A DNA stretch of 64,000 nucleotides, taken from Carthagonibacter sp032251515. GTDB taxonomy: Bacteria; Gemmatimonadota; Gemmatimonadetes; Palauibacterales; Palauibacteraceae. Both the position numbers and the translations under genes were made by a program. Below the pieces are notes generated by a model, which was not told the DNA's origin, ran no database searches, and saw only the letters and a list, made by a program, of their open reading frames with translations. The stretch lies in the NCBI GenBank assembly GCA_032251515.1, contig JAVVDU010000010.1:1-64000 (forward strand), written 5' to 3'. Below, one piece after another: positions 18,687 through 26,802 of this stretch; positions within the stretch are counted from its first letter, which is position 1, and every line of letters starts with the position of its first letter.

Positions 18687-19724
18687 TCAGGGAGAGCCGC
18701 CGGCCTCCCTGTCGCGCTCCGCCGCGGGCGCGGCCCCGGCTTCTTTGGCTTCCGGCTCGCCACCGCCGGCGTCCGTCACCGTCCCGGACGTCTCGTCCGC
18801 GGCAGCGACGTCCTCGGAACCGGCCTCCTCGGACGCGCCGGCCGGCCCCTCCGAGTCGTCCGCCGTCTCCGCGCTGCCCGGCTCGGGATCGGTCGGATGC
18901 AGCCGCCGCTTGATGAGCTCCGGCTTCGGCCGGCGCCGCGGCCGCTTCCGCCGCTTGGTCGGGCCCGCCGCTTCCGCCTCTCCCGTCTCGGTCGAGTACG
19001 TGTAGACCTCGCCCTCCTCCTCGGCGGCCTCGCCCTTCGGCTTGTCGCGCCGGGCGGCCTCGATCTCGTCGCAGATCGCCCGGGTGATCAGGGACACGGA
19101 CCGAATCGCGTCGTCGTTGCCCGCGATGGGCACGGTCAGCATGTCCGGATCCGCGTTCGTGTCGGCGATGGCCACCACGGGGATCCCGAGACGGTTCGCC
19201 TCGCGGACCGCGATCTCCTCCTTCTTGGCGTCGACCACGAACACGACGCCGGGAAGGCGATTCATGTCCTTGATGCCGGAGAGGTACCGGTCCAGCTTCT
19301 GGCGCTCCCGCTCGAGCAGCAGCTTTTCCTTCTTCGTGTAGAACTCGAACGCCCCCTCCTCGGAGCCTCTCTCCAGCTCCTTGAGGCGGCGGATGTTCTG
19401 TTTGATCGTCTGGAAGTTCGTGAGCATGCCGCCGAGCCAGCGCTCGGTGACGTAAAACGTGCCCACGCGCTCCGCCTCCGCCCGGATGATCGGGGCGAGC
19501 TGCGGCTTGGTGCACACGAACAGGACGCCGCCGCCCGCACGGACGGTCTCGCCGACGAGGGCGCGCGCCCGGTTCAGCTCCCGCAGCGTCTTCTTGAGGT
19601 CGATCAGGTAGATCCCGCCGCGCTCGGCGAAGATGTACCGGCGCATCTTCGGGTTCCAGCGGTGCGTCTGGTGCCCGAAGTGCACGCCCGCCTGCAGGAG
19701 TTCCTTCAGTCCGACTTCAGTCAT
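18687..19724 (-). CDS. rpsB: 30S ribosomal protein S2 with long C-terminal extension
   Basis: The 345 aa protein contains a normal S2 core to about residue 229 (LLQAGVHFGHQTHRWNPKM, WLGGMLTNFQTI, VVAIADTNADPD). A tail of about 115 residues follows: a basic patch at 256-275 (TKRRKRPRRRPKPE...) and then a Ser/Glu/Asp/Ala-rich acidic stretch. Typical S2 is 230-260 aa. The tail uses the same GC-rich codons as the core and the terminator follows the stop closely, so it is part of the gene. Confidence 0.95.
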   Translation of the reverse strand: MTEVGLKELLQAGVHFGHQTHRWNPKMRRYIFAERGGIYLIDLKKTLRELNRARALVGETVRAGGGVLFVCTKPQLAPIIRAEAERVGTFYVTERWLGGMLTNFQTIKQNIRRLKELERGSEEGAFEFYTKKEKLLLERERQKLDRYLSGIKDMNRLPGVVFVVDAKKEEIAVREANRLGIPVVAIADTNADPDMLTVPIAGNDDAIRSVSLITRAICDEIEAARRDKPKGEAAEEEGEVYTYSTETGEAEAAGPTKRRKRPRRRPKPELIKRRLHPTDPEPGSAETADDSEGPAGASEEAGSEDVAAADETSGTVTDAGGGEPEAKEAGAAPAAERDREAGGSP

Positions 19725-19772
19725 GGGGTCCCGTGCTCGCTGGTCGATGTCGGTCGGTGTGGCGGCCCTGGA

Positions 19773-20168
19773 TCAGCGCTTCGAGAACTGGAAGCGCTTG
19801 CGGGCCTTCGGCCGGCCCGGCTTCTTGCGCTCCACGACACGCGGATCGCGCGTCAGGAGATCGTGCGCGCGCAGCGTCTGTCGCGTTTCCTCGTCCGACG
19901 AGAGGATGGCGCGGGCGATGGCCAGGCGGATCGCGTCGGCCTGGCCGGTCGGACCGCCGCCCCGCACGCGTATGTGGACGTCGAACGGGCCCACGTCGTC
20001 GATGACCTGGAGCGGCTTGCGCACCATCTCCTGGTGGCGGAGCTGCGGGAAGTACTCCTCCAGCGACCGCCCGTTGATCCTCCAGCCGGCCCCGCCGGGG
20101 GTCAGCCACACTCGCGCGACCGCCGCCTTGCGGCGCCCTACCGCCTGGAACTTCGTCTGATCCGTCAA
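19773..20168 (-). CDS. rpsI: 30S ribosomal protein S9
   Basis: The 131 aa protein has the S9 signature GGGPTGQADAIRLAIARAIL and the basic C-terminus ending ...KARKRFQFSKR, whose last residues reach the P-site tRNA. The start is TTG with GGAGG four bases upstream. It follows rplM by 43 bases, the near-universal pairing. Confidence 0.97.
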   Translation of the reverse strand: MTDQTKFQAVGRRKAAVARVWLTPGGAGWRINGRSLEEYFPQLRHQEMVRKPLQVIDDVGPFDVHIRVRGGGPTGQADAIRLAIARAILSSDEETRQTLRAHDLLTRDPRVVERKKPGRPKARKRFQFSKR

Positions 20169-20211
20169 GCTTCCTCCGGCACCGGTCTGGTTGCTGCGGG
20201 GCCTGCGTGTC

Positions 20212-20640
20212 TCAGAACTCCAGCGCGCGGGGCTGCTGCGCCGCGTGCGGATGATCGGGTCCCGCGTACACCTTCAGCTTGGACAGCTGCCGACGCCCCA
20301 GCGCGTTCTTGGGCAGCATGCCCTTCACGGCCAGCTCGATGACGCGCTCCGGGTAGCGGGCCATCATCGTCCGATAGGGGATGCGCCGTTCGCCTCCCAT
20401 GTAGCCGCTGTGGCGGAAGTACTCCTTCTGGTCCGCCTTACGGCCCGTCAACCGGACGTCCCGCGCGTTCACGACGATCACGAAATCGCCCACGTCCAGG
20501 TGCGTGCTGTACGTCGGCTTGTGCTTCCCCTTGAGGACCGAGGCGACACGCGTGGCCAGGCGCCCGAGCACCTGGTCGCGGGCATCCACCACGAACCAGT
20601 CCCGCTGGATCTCACCGCCCTTGACTGAATACGTCTTCAT
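20212..20640 (-). CDS. rplM: 50S ribosomal protein L13
   Basis: The 142 aa protein contains WFVVDARDQVLGRLAT, the KADQKEYFRHSGYMGG loop and PKNALGRRQLSKLKVYAG. The ATG is at 20640 (MKTYSVKGG); the in-frame extension upstream is leader. It is first of rplM-rpsI-rpsB. A promoter and a terminator-like hairpin lie in its 5' region. Confidence 0.96.
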   Translation of the reverse strand: MKTYSVKGGEIQRDWFVVDARDQVLGRLATRVASVLKGKHKPTYSTHLDVGDFVIVVNARDVRLTGRKADQKEYFRHSGYMGGERRIPYRTMMARYPERVIELAVKGMLPKNALGRRQLSKLKVYAGPDHPHAAQQPRALEF

Positions 20641-20693
20641 CACCGCGTCGCCCGTTCGCACGCGCCACGAATCGCTTCCGGCGTCGTGGGGAG

Positions 20694-20730
20694 AAAAAGC
20701 CGGCCGCCCCGCGTGTGGCAAGGGCGGCCG
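20694..20730 (-). terminator. intrinsic terminator or attenuator before rplM
   Basis: On the minus strand CGGCCGCCC (20730-20722) pairs perfectly with GGGCGGCCG (20709-20701) around a 12-base loop, followed by GC and five T (20698-20694). It lies downstream of the sigma-factor gene, so it could end that operon. It also lies about 17 bases after the predicted RNA start of the rplM promoter and 54 bases before the rplM ATG, so it could attenuate the ribosomal-protein operon. Confidence 0.75.
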
Positions 20731-20753
20731 CATCGATCCACTCGCAGCCGAGG

Positions 20754-20782
20754 AACCTACCGAGCCTCATCGAACGTGTCAA
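20754..20782 (-). promoter_or_regulatory. sigma-70 type promoter of rplM-rpsI-rpsB
   Basis: On the minus strand a consensus -35 TTGACA (20782-20777), a 17-base spacer and -10 TAGGTT (20759-20754). Predicted RNA start is near 20747. It is between the sigma-factor stop and the hairpin at 20694-20730. Confidence 0.65.
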
Positions 20783-20845
20783 CCCGCGTGCGGCCGGGCC
20801 GCGGGACGACACGGCGGGGCGCTCCAGGGCCCGGCCGACGGCGCG

Positions 20846-21694
20846 TCAATCGGACCGGAACGTATCCAGCCGGTCGCCGGATTCGCCCAGCCGAAGCCGC
20901 ATGAGCGCCCGGTCCTTGATGGCCCGGACCCGCTCCCGGGACAGGCCCACGTGCCCGGCGATCTCCTCCAGCGTCTGCGGCGGCTCCGCACCGAGCCCGT
21001 AGTACCGCCGGACGATGTCCGCCTCCCGCTCGGGAATCCGGGTCAGGCCGTCCTCGATCGCCTCCCGCAGCGCCTCGCGGTCCGCCTTCTCGTCCAGGTC
21101 CACGCCGCCCGGGTCCTGGACCAGGTCGAGCAGCGTCGAGGCGGCGTGCCCGGCGACGGCCGCGTCGAGCGACACGTATCCGGCGCGCGCCGTCAGGGCG
21201 TCGGCGACCTCCTGCGGAGTCATGCCGACCTCCTCGGCGATCTCCTCGATGCGCGGCTCCCGCCCGAGGGACTGCGCGAGCCGGCGCGCGACGCGCGTGA
21301 TCCGCTGCGCCGTGTCGATCCGGCCGGACGGATAGCGGACGATGCGGGCCCCTTCCGACAGGGCGGCGAGGATCGATTGCCGGACCCACCAGGCCGCGTA
21401 CGATACGAAGCGGACCCCTCTCGTCTCGTCGAACTTCCGCGCCGCGCGCAGGAGCCCGAGGTTGCCCTCGGTGACCAGGTCGGACAGCGGAACGCCGTGC
21501 CCCTCGAAGCGACGGGCCATGGCCACCACGTACCGCAGGTTTCCCCCCACCAGCGTCTCGAGCGCGGCGCTGTCCCCGGACCGGATGCGGCGGGCCAGCT
21601 CGACCTCCGCCTCACGGTCGAGACGGGGCTGAACCGCGATCTCGCGCAGGTACATTCCGAGCGCGTTCGACTCGGACTCTTCTCTCCTCGACAT
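20846..21694 (-). CDS. RpoD-family group 2 sigma factor
   Basis: The 282 aa protein has region 1.2 (LGMYLREI), region 2 with the -10 recognition helix RGVRFVSYAAWWVRQSI, region 3 (EPRIEEIAEEVGMTPQEV) and region 4 with LTRIPEREADIVRRYYGL and a helix-turn-helix LEEIAGHVGLSRERVRAI. It lacks the long N-terminal region 1.1 and the nonconserved insert of a primary sigma factor, so an alternative factor is likely. It follows lepB and is last in its operon. Confidence 0.9.
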   Translation of the reverse strand: MSRREESESNALGMYLREIAVQPRLDREAEVELARRIRSGDSAALETLVGGNLRYVVAMARRFEGHGVPLSDLVTEGNLGLLRAARKFDETRGVRFVSYAAWWVRQSILAALSEGARIVRYPSGRIDTAQRITRVARRLAQSLGREPRIEEIAEEVGMTPQEVADALTARAGYVSLDAAVAGHAASTLLDLVQDPGGVDLDEKADREALREAIEDGLTRIPEREADIVRRYYGLGAEPPQTLEEIAGHVGLSRERVRAIKDRALMRLRLGESGDRLDTFRSD

Positions 21695-21776
21695 GGGCGA
21701 ACCGGATGTCTGCAGGTCAGTACCGGGGCGGAGGCCGCATACCGGTCGCCAGGGGCGGCCGGGTCCGCCGGATCGC

Positions 21777-22532
21777 TCAGTGTATGGGACTCAGGAGCCG
21801 CCCCCAGCGGATCTCCGTGATCCACGGAAACGGCACCATCTTGTTCCTGTCGTAGGAAAAGTAGATCACCAGCGGCCGTCCCTTCACCGCATCGGAAGGA
21901 ACGAAGCCCCAGTAGCGGGAGTCCTCCGAGTTGTCCCGGTTGTCGCCCATCACGAAGAAGCTGTCCGGTGAGACGACGATCGGACCCCAGTTGTCGCGGG
22001 TCGGCCGGTACTCCTGCACCCGCCGCCCGTCCGCCCGCACGAGATGGGAGCGCTGCCAGTCGAACTGCGGACTGCGCGGATCCTCGAAGGGTCGGCTGTG
22101 CTTCGCGTACGGCTCGGCGACCGCCACGCCGTTCCGGTACAGCTGGCCGTCGACCATCATGAGGGTGTCGCCCGGCAGGCCGACGATCCGCTTCACGTAG
22201 TTCGTGTTCGCCACCTGGCCGGCCCGCTCCGGCGGCTCGAAGACCGCGATGTCGCCGCGCCCCGGGGGATCGAGGGCCGGCAGGCGCAGGCTCGTGCCGG
22301 GAATCTCCGCTCCGTAAACCATCTTGTTCACGAGGAGAAAGTCTCCCACCAGGAGGGTGTTCTCCATCGACCCGGTCGGGATCTGGAACGCCTCGACCAC
22401 GAACGTCCGGACGAGCAGGAAGAGGAGGAGCGCCACGGCCCCCGACTTCGTCCACTCCCACAGCCAGCGGCCCACCGAACCCGAATCCCCGGTCCGGTGC
22501 GCCGTCCCCTTCTGTCGTTCGCTCTTCGCCAT
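21777..22532 (-). CDS. lepB: signal peptidase I
   Basis: The 251 aa membrane serine protease cleaves signal peptides. A transmembrane helix (about 29-46) precedes the catalytic Ser55 in PTGSMENTL, and the general-base Lys114 lies in NYVKRIVGLPGD. The FVMGDNRDNSEDSRYWG box follows. The ATG at 22532 has GGGGAGA just upstream; an in-frame GTG seven codons earlier is possible. Confidence 0.95.
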   Translation of the reverse strand: MAKSERQKGTAHRTGDSGSVGRWLWEWTKSGAVALLLFLLVRTFVVEAFQIPTGSMENTLLVGDFLLVNKMVYGAEIPGTSLRLPALDPPGRGDIAVFEPPERAGQVANTNYVKRIVGLPGDTLMMVDGQLYRNGVAVAEPYAKHSRPFEDPRSPQFDWQRSHLVRADGRRVQEYRPTRDNWGPIVVSPDSFFVMGDNRDNSEDSRYWGFVPSDAVKGRPLVIYFSYDRNKMVPFPWITEIRWGRLLSPIH

Positions 22533-22592
22533 TCTCCCCGTTCCCGGTTCCACGTGATCGTGTCTGTCTCGTGTCTGTCCGGGGCCGAAACG

Positions 22593-22621
22593 CTACATCC
22601 GGACCCTCAACAGAATATCAA
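22593..22621 (-). promoter_or_regulatory. possible promoter of lepB and the sigma factor
   Basis: An unusually AT-rich patch on the minus strand reads TTGATA (22621-22616), about 17-18 bases, then ATGTAGC. The -35 is good and the -10 is weak. It overlaps the stop of the preceding gene, so lepB may be expressed both by read-through and from here. Confidence 0.35.
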
Positions 22622-23418
22622 CTCCAATGCAACCCCGCCGTTGCGCCCCGGTTTCCACGCCCCCGCCGGCGGGCGGCGGCACGGACCGCGGCATCGTTCG
22701 AGGCGCTCGCCGCGCCGGTGGTCGTGCCACGCCGGAACTCGAGCCCTCCGGGTCCCGTCCGCACCTCCGTGATGTGCGGCGGCAGCGGGACGAGGAGGCG
22801 GGGACCGGCCGCGCGCACCCCGGGAATCTGCAGGCGGGGCAGCAGCAGGGGAATCGCCAGCGCCGGAACGACGATCGGGCCGGCCTGCAGGGCGATCACC
22901 CGCAGCGCCCCGGTCCCCGGCTCGCGCACCTCCGGCACGAGCTCTACCGCGAGGCGTGCCGTGTCGGCCAGGATGTCCCGGATCACCTCCGGCGGCGCGA
23001 CGCCGGACAGGTGCTCCGGCCGCAACCGGGCCGTCAGGACGAGGGTGGAGTCGCGGACCTCCACCGTCGGGTCCTCGATCCCCGCGGCGAGCAGGGGACC
23101 CCACGTATACGTGAGCAGGCTCTGCAGTTCGGCCTCGGAGAGGCGCACCGTTCCCCCGTCCGGGTCCGCCAGCTCCCGGATCCGGGCCTCGGCCCGCCGC
23201 GCCAGGGCCTCGCTCGGCTGGGAGGCGGGAGCCAGCTCGATCCGCCCCGCGAGCCGCGACAGGGGAGCGCGGAACGCCCACGCCCCGGCCGCCACGAGCG
23301 CGACCGCGAGCAGACATCCGATTCCCGACCGGCGTCTTCTTCCCACCCGCCCCTCTCCTCTCCCGGCGAGCGCGGACGAACCGCGCCTTCCGTCCGGGCG
23401 GCCCGCACGGCGGGCCAC
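22618..23418 (-). CDS. membrane-anchored extracytoplasmic protein, unknown
   Basis: The 266 aa protein starts at GTG four bases after thpR. A basic, Gly-rich N-terminus leads to one transmembrane helix (about 32-50). The exported part has regular amphipathic strands (DSTLVLTARLRPEHLSG; PRLLVPLPPHITEVRTG) and ends in an Arg-rich tail. I do not recognise a family. Alternating strands suggest a beta-rich lipid-binding or scaffold-like domain, but this is only a pattern impression. Confidence 0.7.
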   Translation of the reverse strand: MARRAGRPDGRRGSSALAGRGEGRVGRRRRSGIGCLLAVALVAAGAWAFRAPLSRLAGRIELAPASQPSEALARRAEARIRELADPDGGTVRLSEAELQSLLTYTWGPLLAAGIEDPTVEVRDSTLVLTARLRPEHLSGVAPPEVIRDILADTARLAVELVPEVREPGTGALRVIALQAGPIVVPALAIPLLLPRLQIPGVRAAGPRLLVPLPPHITEVRTGPGGLEFRRGTTTGAASASNDAAVRAAARRRGRGNRGATAGLHWS

Positions 23419-23421
23419 CGC

Positions 23422-23985
23422 TCAATCGTTCGCGAGAAACGCCGTGTGCAGCGTCCGGTGCTCGTACTCCGCCGGGCCGGGAACGCTGCACACGAGATCC
23501 ACCCGCGACACCTCGAAACCGTCGACCGTTTCCGCCCCGCACGTGGCGCGCGCCAGCGCCTCGGCCGCCGCCGGCCCGCCTCCGGGGCGGACGCGGCCCA
23601 GCGTCAGGTGCGGACGGAACGCCTTCCCATCGCCCGGGTGCCCGACGGCGGCCAGGGCGCGTTCGACGTCCGCGTACAGCCCGCCGAGCGCCGCGTCGGC
23701 CTCCACGCCCAGCCACAGCACGCGCGGCCGGCGCGGCGAGGGAAAGGCCCCGGGCCGCCCGAACCGCAGGCGGAACGACGGCCGCGACGCGACGGCGCCG
23801 TCGAGCGCCCGCACGATCCCGGCGACCTCCGCCTCGGGCACTTCGCCGAGGAAGCGCAGGGTCAGGTGGAGCCGCTCGGGCCGTACCCACCGGGCCCGGA
23901 CCCCACCCCGCCGGAACGCTCCGGCCAGCCTGTCGATGGCCGCCCGCCGATCCGCCGGCACCGGGATGGCGACGAACACCCGCAT
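23422..23985 (-). CDS. thpR: RNA 2',3'-cyclic phosphodiesterase
   Basis: The 187 aa 2H-phosphoesterase carries both catalytic His-x-Thr motifs, LHLTLRFLG (about 39-47) and RPHLTLGRV. It opens 2',3'-cyclic phosphates, and the family was first described as 2'-5' RNA ligase. The N-terminal MRVFVAIPVPA is typical. The ATG is preceded by GAGGTGGGGAA. It is first in a minus-strand group diverging from the PTPS gene. Confidence 0.9.
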   Translation of the reverse strand: MRVFVAIPVPADRRAAIDRLAGAFRRGGVRARWVRPERLHLTLRFLGEVPEAEVAGIVRALDGAVASRPSFRLRFGRPGAFPSPRRPRVLWLGVEADAALGGLYADVERALAAVGHPGDGKAFRPHLTLGRVRPGGGPAAAEALARATCGAETVDGFEVSRVDLVCSVPGPAEYEHRTLHTAFLAND

Positions 23986-24119
23986 TTCCCCACCTCGCGC
24001 GGTCCGTGTGCAACGCCGGCAGCCGCCCCGGAGGTTCCGGCGCGCCGCCGGTCTCCTTTCCCCGCCCCACGCCCCTGCCGTACGATGGATCCCTTGACCC
24101 GGTTCCGGAGGTGCGCAGG

Positions 24120-24653
24120 GTGAACATCCAGGATACGAAGATGCCCGTTCACGCGATCCGCGTCGAGAAGGAGTGCCTCGGCTTCGCCGCCGGGCACTTC
24201 ATCACGTACGGGGGCGGGCAGTGCGAGACGCTGCACGGCCACAACTACCGCACGGGCGTCGAGCTGACCGGCCCGCTCGATGCACACGGCCTGGTGGTGG
24301 ACTTCGTGATGGTGAAGCGCGAGCTGGAGGGAATCCTCCGTCCCCTCGATCACCGCATGCTGCTGCCCACCGGCAACCCGGCCCTGTCCGTCGAGCGGCG
24401 GGACGGCTCCGTGGAGGTGCGGCACGGCGACCGGCGCTACGTGTTCCCCGAGGAGGACGTCGCGTTCCTGCCCGTGGCCAACACGACGGCGGAGCTGCTC
24501 GCCGGCTGGATCGCGGAGCGGCTCGTGGAGCGGCTGGCGGCTCACGGCGTGTCCGAGCCGGACGATCTGGTCATCGAAGTGGAGGAGTCGTTCGGGCAGA
24601 GCGCCACGGTTCGCCGCACCGGCGGGCGGCGGACAGCGCCTCCCGCCACCTGA
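24120..24653 (+). CDS. PTPS/QueD-family pterin enzyme with CExxHGH motif
   Basis: A 177 aa T-fold enzyme. Zinc ligands are His26 (AAGHF), His39 and His41 (LHGHNY). The active-site block reads C35-E36-T-L-H-G-H, combining the CxxxHGH of QueD/PTPS-I with the ExxHGH of PTPS-III, the group that replaces FolB. An insertion of about 25 residues follows LDHRMLL. The start is GTG with GGAGG eight bases upstream. It lies 7 bases before pabB, so a role in folate synthesis is likely; queuosine synthesis remains possible. Confidence 0.85.
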   Translation: MNIQDTKMPVHAIRVEKECLGFAAGHFITYGGGQCETLHGHNYRTGVELTGPLDAHGLVVDFVMVKRELEGILRPLDHRMLLPTGNPALSVERRDGSVEVRHGDRRYVFPEEDVAFLPVANTTAELLAGWIAERLVERLAAHGVSEPDDLVIEVEESFGQSATVRRTGGRRTAPPAT

Positions 24654-24660
24654 GGCGGCC

Positions 24661-26118
24661 GTGCGGCTGCAGCGGACGGGCCCCGGGCGTCTCGCGGTCA
24701 GGGGAGGGCCCGAGCCGTCCGAGGTGTTCCGAGGTCTCGCCGGCAGGCCGGGGGCGCTGTGGCTCGACAGTTCCCTGCCCGGTGGATCGGCGGGCCGGCG
24801 CTCGTTCATCGCGGCGGACCCGTTCGCCGTCCTGACCTGCCGGGACGGACGCTGCCATCTCGCCGGGGCGGCCGGCGCCTTCCCGGTCGAGGGGCCCCCC
24901 TTCGACGCGCTGCACCGCCTGCTCGTGCGCTGGCCGGGCGACCCGGGAGACACGTTCGCCGGCGGCGCCGCCGGCTTCCTCGGCTACGAGCTCCTGCGCG
25001 AGCTGGAGGACGTTCCGCCGGCACGAGACCGCGACCTCGACGTTCCCGACCTGGAGATCGCCTTCTACGACCTGGTGCTGGGCTGGGACCATGCGGCCGG
25101 GTCCGCCTGGATCGCCTCCACGGGGCAGCCGGAGCGGGGGGCGGCGGCGCACCGGCGCCGGGAAGAGCGGCTCGCCGCCGGAGCGGCCTGGCTGCGGGGG
25201 GAGGCTCCGTCCGGGGCGGACCCGGGGCGCCGACCCTCCCCGGATGCGCTCGCCACGCCGCCGCCCGGAGCGCCGACCGGCCGGCCGGGCCTCGCGGCGT
25301 CGTTCGACCGGCCCGGTTACGAGGCGGCGGTACGGGAGGCCATCGAGCGGATCCGGGCGGGCGACATCTTCCAGGTGAACCTCGCGCAGCGCTTCGTGGC
25401 GCCGGCCGCCCCCGACCCGCTCGCCTTCCACCTCGCGTTGCGCGAGAGGTCTCCCGCCCCGTTCGGCGCGTTCTTCCGGGGCCACGACGCGGTGGTCGTG
25501 AGCGCCTCGCCGGAGCGCTTCCTCCGCGTGGACGCGGCGGGGCGGGTGGAGGCGCGCCCCATCAAGGGCACCCGTCCCCGGGGCGACACGCCGGCCCGGG
25601 ACCGGGCCCTGGCGGCCGAACTGACGGCCAGCGCCAAGGACCGGGCCGAGAACCTGATGATCGTGGACCTCGTGCGGAACGACCTGTCGCGGGTCTGCCG
25701 GCCCGGGACCGTCCGGCCGCGAAAGATCTTCCAGCTCGAGTCGTACGCGACCGTGCACCACCTCGTCTCGGTGATCGAGGGCCGCCTGCGCCCGGGCACC
25801 GGCATCGTCGACCTCCTGCGGGCCGCGTTTCCCTGCGGCTCGGTCACCGGCGCGCCGAAACCACGGGCCATGGAGATCATCTCCGAGCTGGAACCCGTCC
25901 GCCGGGGACCGGCCTACGGCGCGATGGGCTGGTTCGGTGGCCCCGGGACGGCGGACCTCTCCGTGGCGATCCGCACGGCCGTGCTGAGCGGCGGACGGGC
26001 GACGTTCCACGTGGGCGGCGCAGTGGTGGCCGACTCGGACCCGGCCGCGGAGTACCGCGAGACGCTGGACAAGGGACGGGCCCTCGCGGCGGCCCTGGGA
26101 ACGGACGAGCTGCAGTGA
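24661..26118 (+). CDS. pabB: aminodeoxychorismate synthase component I
   Basis: The 485 aa chorismate-binding enzyme ends with the usual catalytic domain (IRAGDIFQVNLAQRF, SPERFL, KDRAENLMIVDLVRNDL, GSVTGAPK). At 300-304 the motif is PIKGT; Lys is diagnostic of PabB, whereas anthranilate synthases have PIAGT. With pabA it makes aminodeoxychorismate, the p-aminobenzoate precursor. The start is GTG. A variable Pro/Gly-rich linker occurs near residues 180-210. Confidence 0.9.
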   Translation: MRLQRTGPGRLAVRGGPEPSEVFRGLAGRPGALWLDSSLPGGSAGRRSFIAADPFAVLTCRDGRCHLAGAAGAFPVEGPPFDALHRLLVRWPGDPGDTFAGGAAGFLGYELLRELEDVPPARDRDLDVPDLEIAFYDLVLGWDHAAGSAWIASTGQPERGAAAHRRREERLAAGAAWLRGEAPSGADPGRRPSPDALATPPPGAPTGRPGLAASFDRPGYEAAVREAIERIRAGDIFQVNLAQRFVAPAAPDPLAFHLALRERSPAPFGAFFRGHDAVVVSASPERFLRVDAAGRVEARPIKGTRPRGDTPARDRALAAELTASAKDRAENLMIVDLVRNDLSRVCRPGTVRPRKIFQLESYATVHHLVSVIEGRLRPGTGIVDLLRAAFPCGSVTGAPKPRAMEIISELEPVRRGPAYGAMGWFGGPGTADLSVAIRTAVLSGGRATFHVGGAVVADSDPAAEYRETLDKGRALAAALGTDELQ

Positions 26119-26759
26119 TCCTCCTCATCGACAACTACGACTCGTTCGTCTACAACCTGGCGCGCTACTTCGAGGAGCTGGGCGAAGCGACCCGCGTGGT
26201 GCGCAACGACCGGATCGGGGCCGCCGAGGCGCTCGCCGCCGGCGCGACGCACCTCGTCCTGTCGCCCGGTCCGCGGACGCCGCGCGAGGCGGGAATCTGC
26301 CTCGAGCTGGTCCGGCTGGCGCGGGACGTCCCCACCCTCGGCGTCTGCCTCGGGCACCAGTGCCTGGGGGCCGCGTTCGGCGCCCGCGTCGTGCGGGGTC
26401 CGCCCGTGCACGGGAAGTGCAGCCGCATCCGGCACGACGGGACGGACCTGTTCACCGGCCTGCCCTCTCCCCTGTCCGTCGTCCGCTACCACTCGCTCGT
26501 GGTGGACCCGGGCTCGCTGGGCCCGGACCTCGTGCCCCTGGCCTGGACGGAGGGCGGCATCCTCATGGCGCTGCGCCACCGGAGGCGTCCCGCGTGGGGC
26601 GTCCAGTTCCATCCCGAGGCCGTCCTCACCGAGGCCGGCCACGCGCTGCTGGCGAACTTTCTCGCGCTGGGACGCGGCCGGGCGCCGGGCGGTCGCGCGG
26701 CCGCCCTCCCCGCGCCCGAGGTGGCACCGGGATCCGTGGAGGCCCCGGCGGCGGAGTGA
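26115..26759 (+). CDS. pabA: aminodeoxychorismate synthase glutamine amidotransferase
   Basis: The 214 aa class I glutaminase has LLIDNYDSFVYNLARYF, the nucleophile Cys in GVCLGHQCLG and the His-Glu pair in QFHPEAVLTE. The GTG start overlaps the pabB stop (GTGA), so subunits are made together. The last 30 residues are an Ala/Pro-rich tail. TrpG cannot be excluded from sequence alone, but the PIKGT partner points to folate. Confidence 0.9.
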   Translation: MILLIDNYDSFVYNLARYFEELGEATRVVRNDRIGAAEALAAGATHLVLSPGPRTPREAGICLELVRLARDVPTLGVCLGHQCLGAAFGARVVRGPPVHGKCSRIRHDGTDLFTGLPSPLSVVRYHSLVVDPGSLGPDLVPLAWTEGGILMALRHRRRPAWGVQFHPEAVLTEAGHALLANFLALGRGRAPGGRAAALPAPEVAPGSVEAPAAE

Positions 26760-26802
26760 GCCGGAGGGCCGGCGGCGGGGGGCGATGACGGGCCACGCCT
26801 CC

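Noticed and set aside
20612..20812. Possible leader peptide before rplM
   Set aside because: Its start lies upstream of or within the predicted promoter, so it would not be on the rplM transcript, and it reads through the terminator hairpin.
24661..26759. Anthranilate synthase (trpE-trpG)
   Set aside because: PIKGT instead of PIAGT in the large subunit and the adjoining PTPS enzyme favour aminodeoxychorismate synthase.
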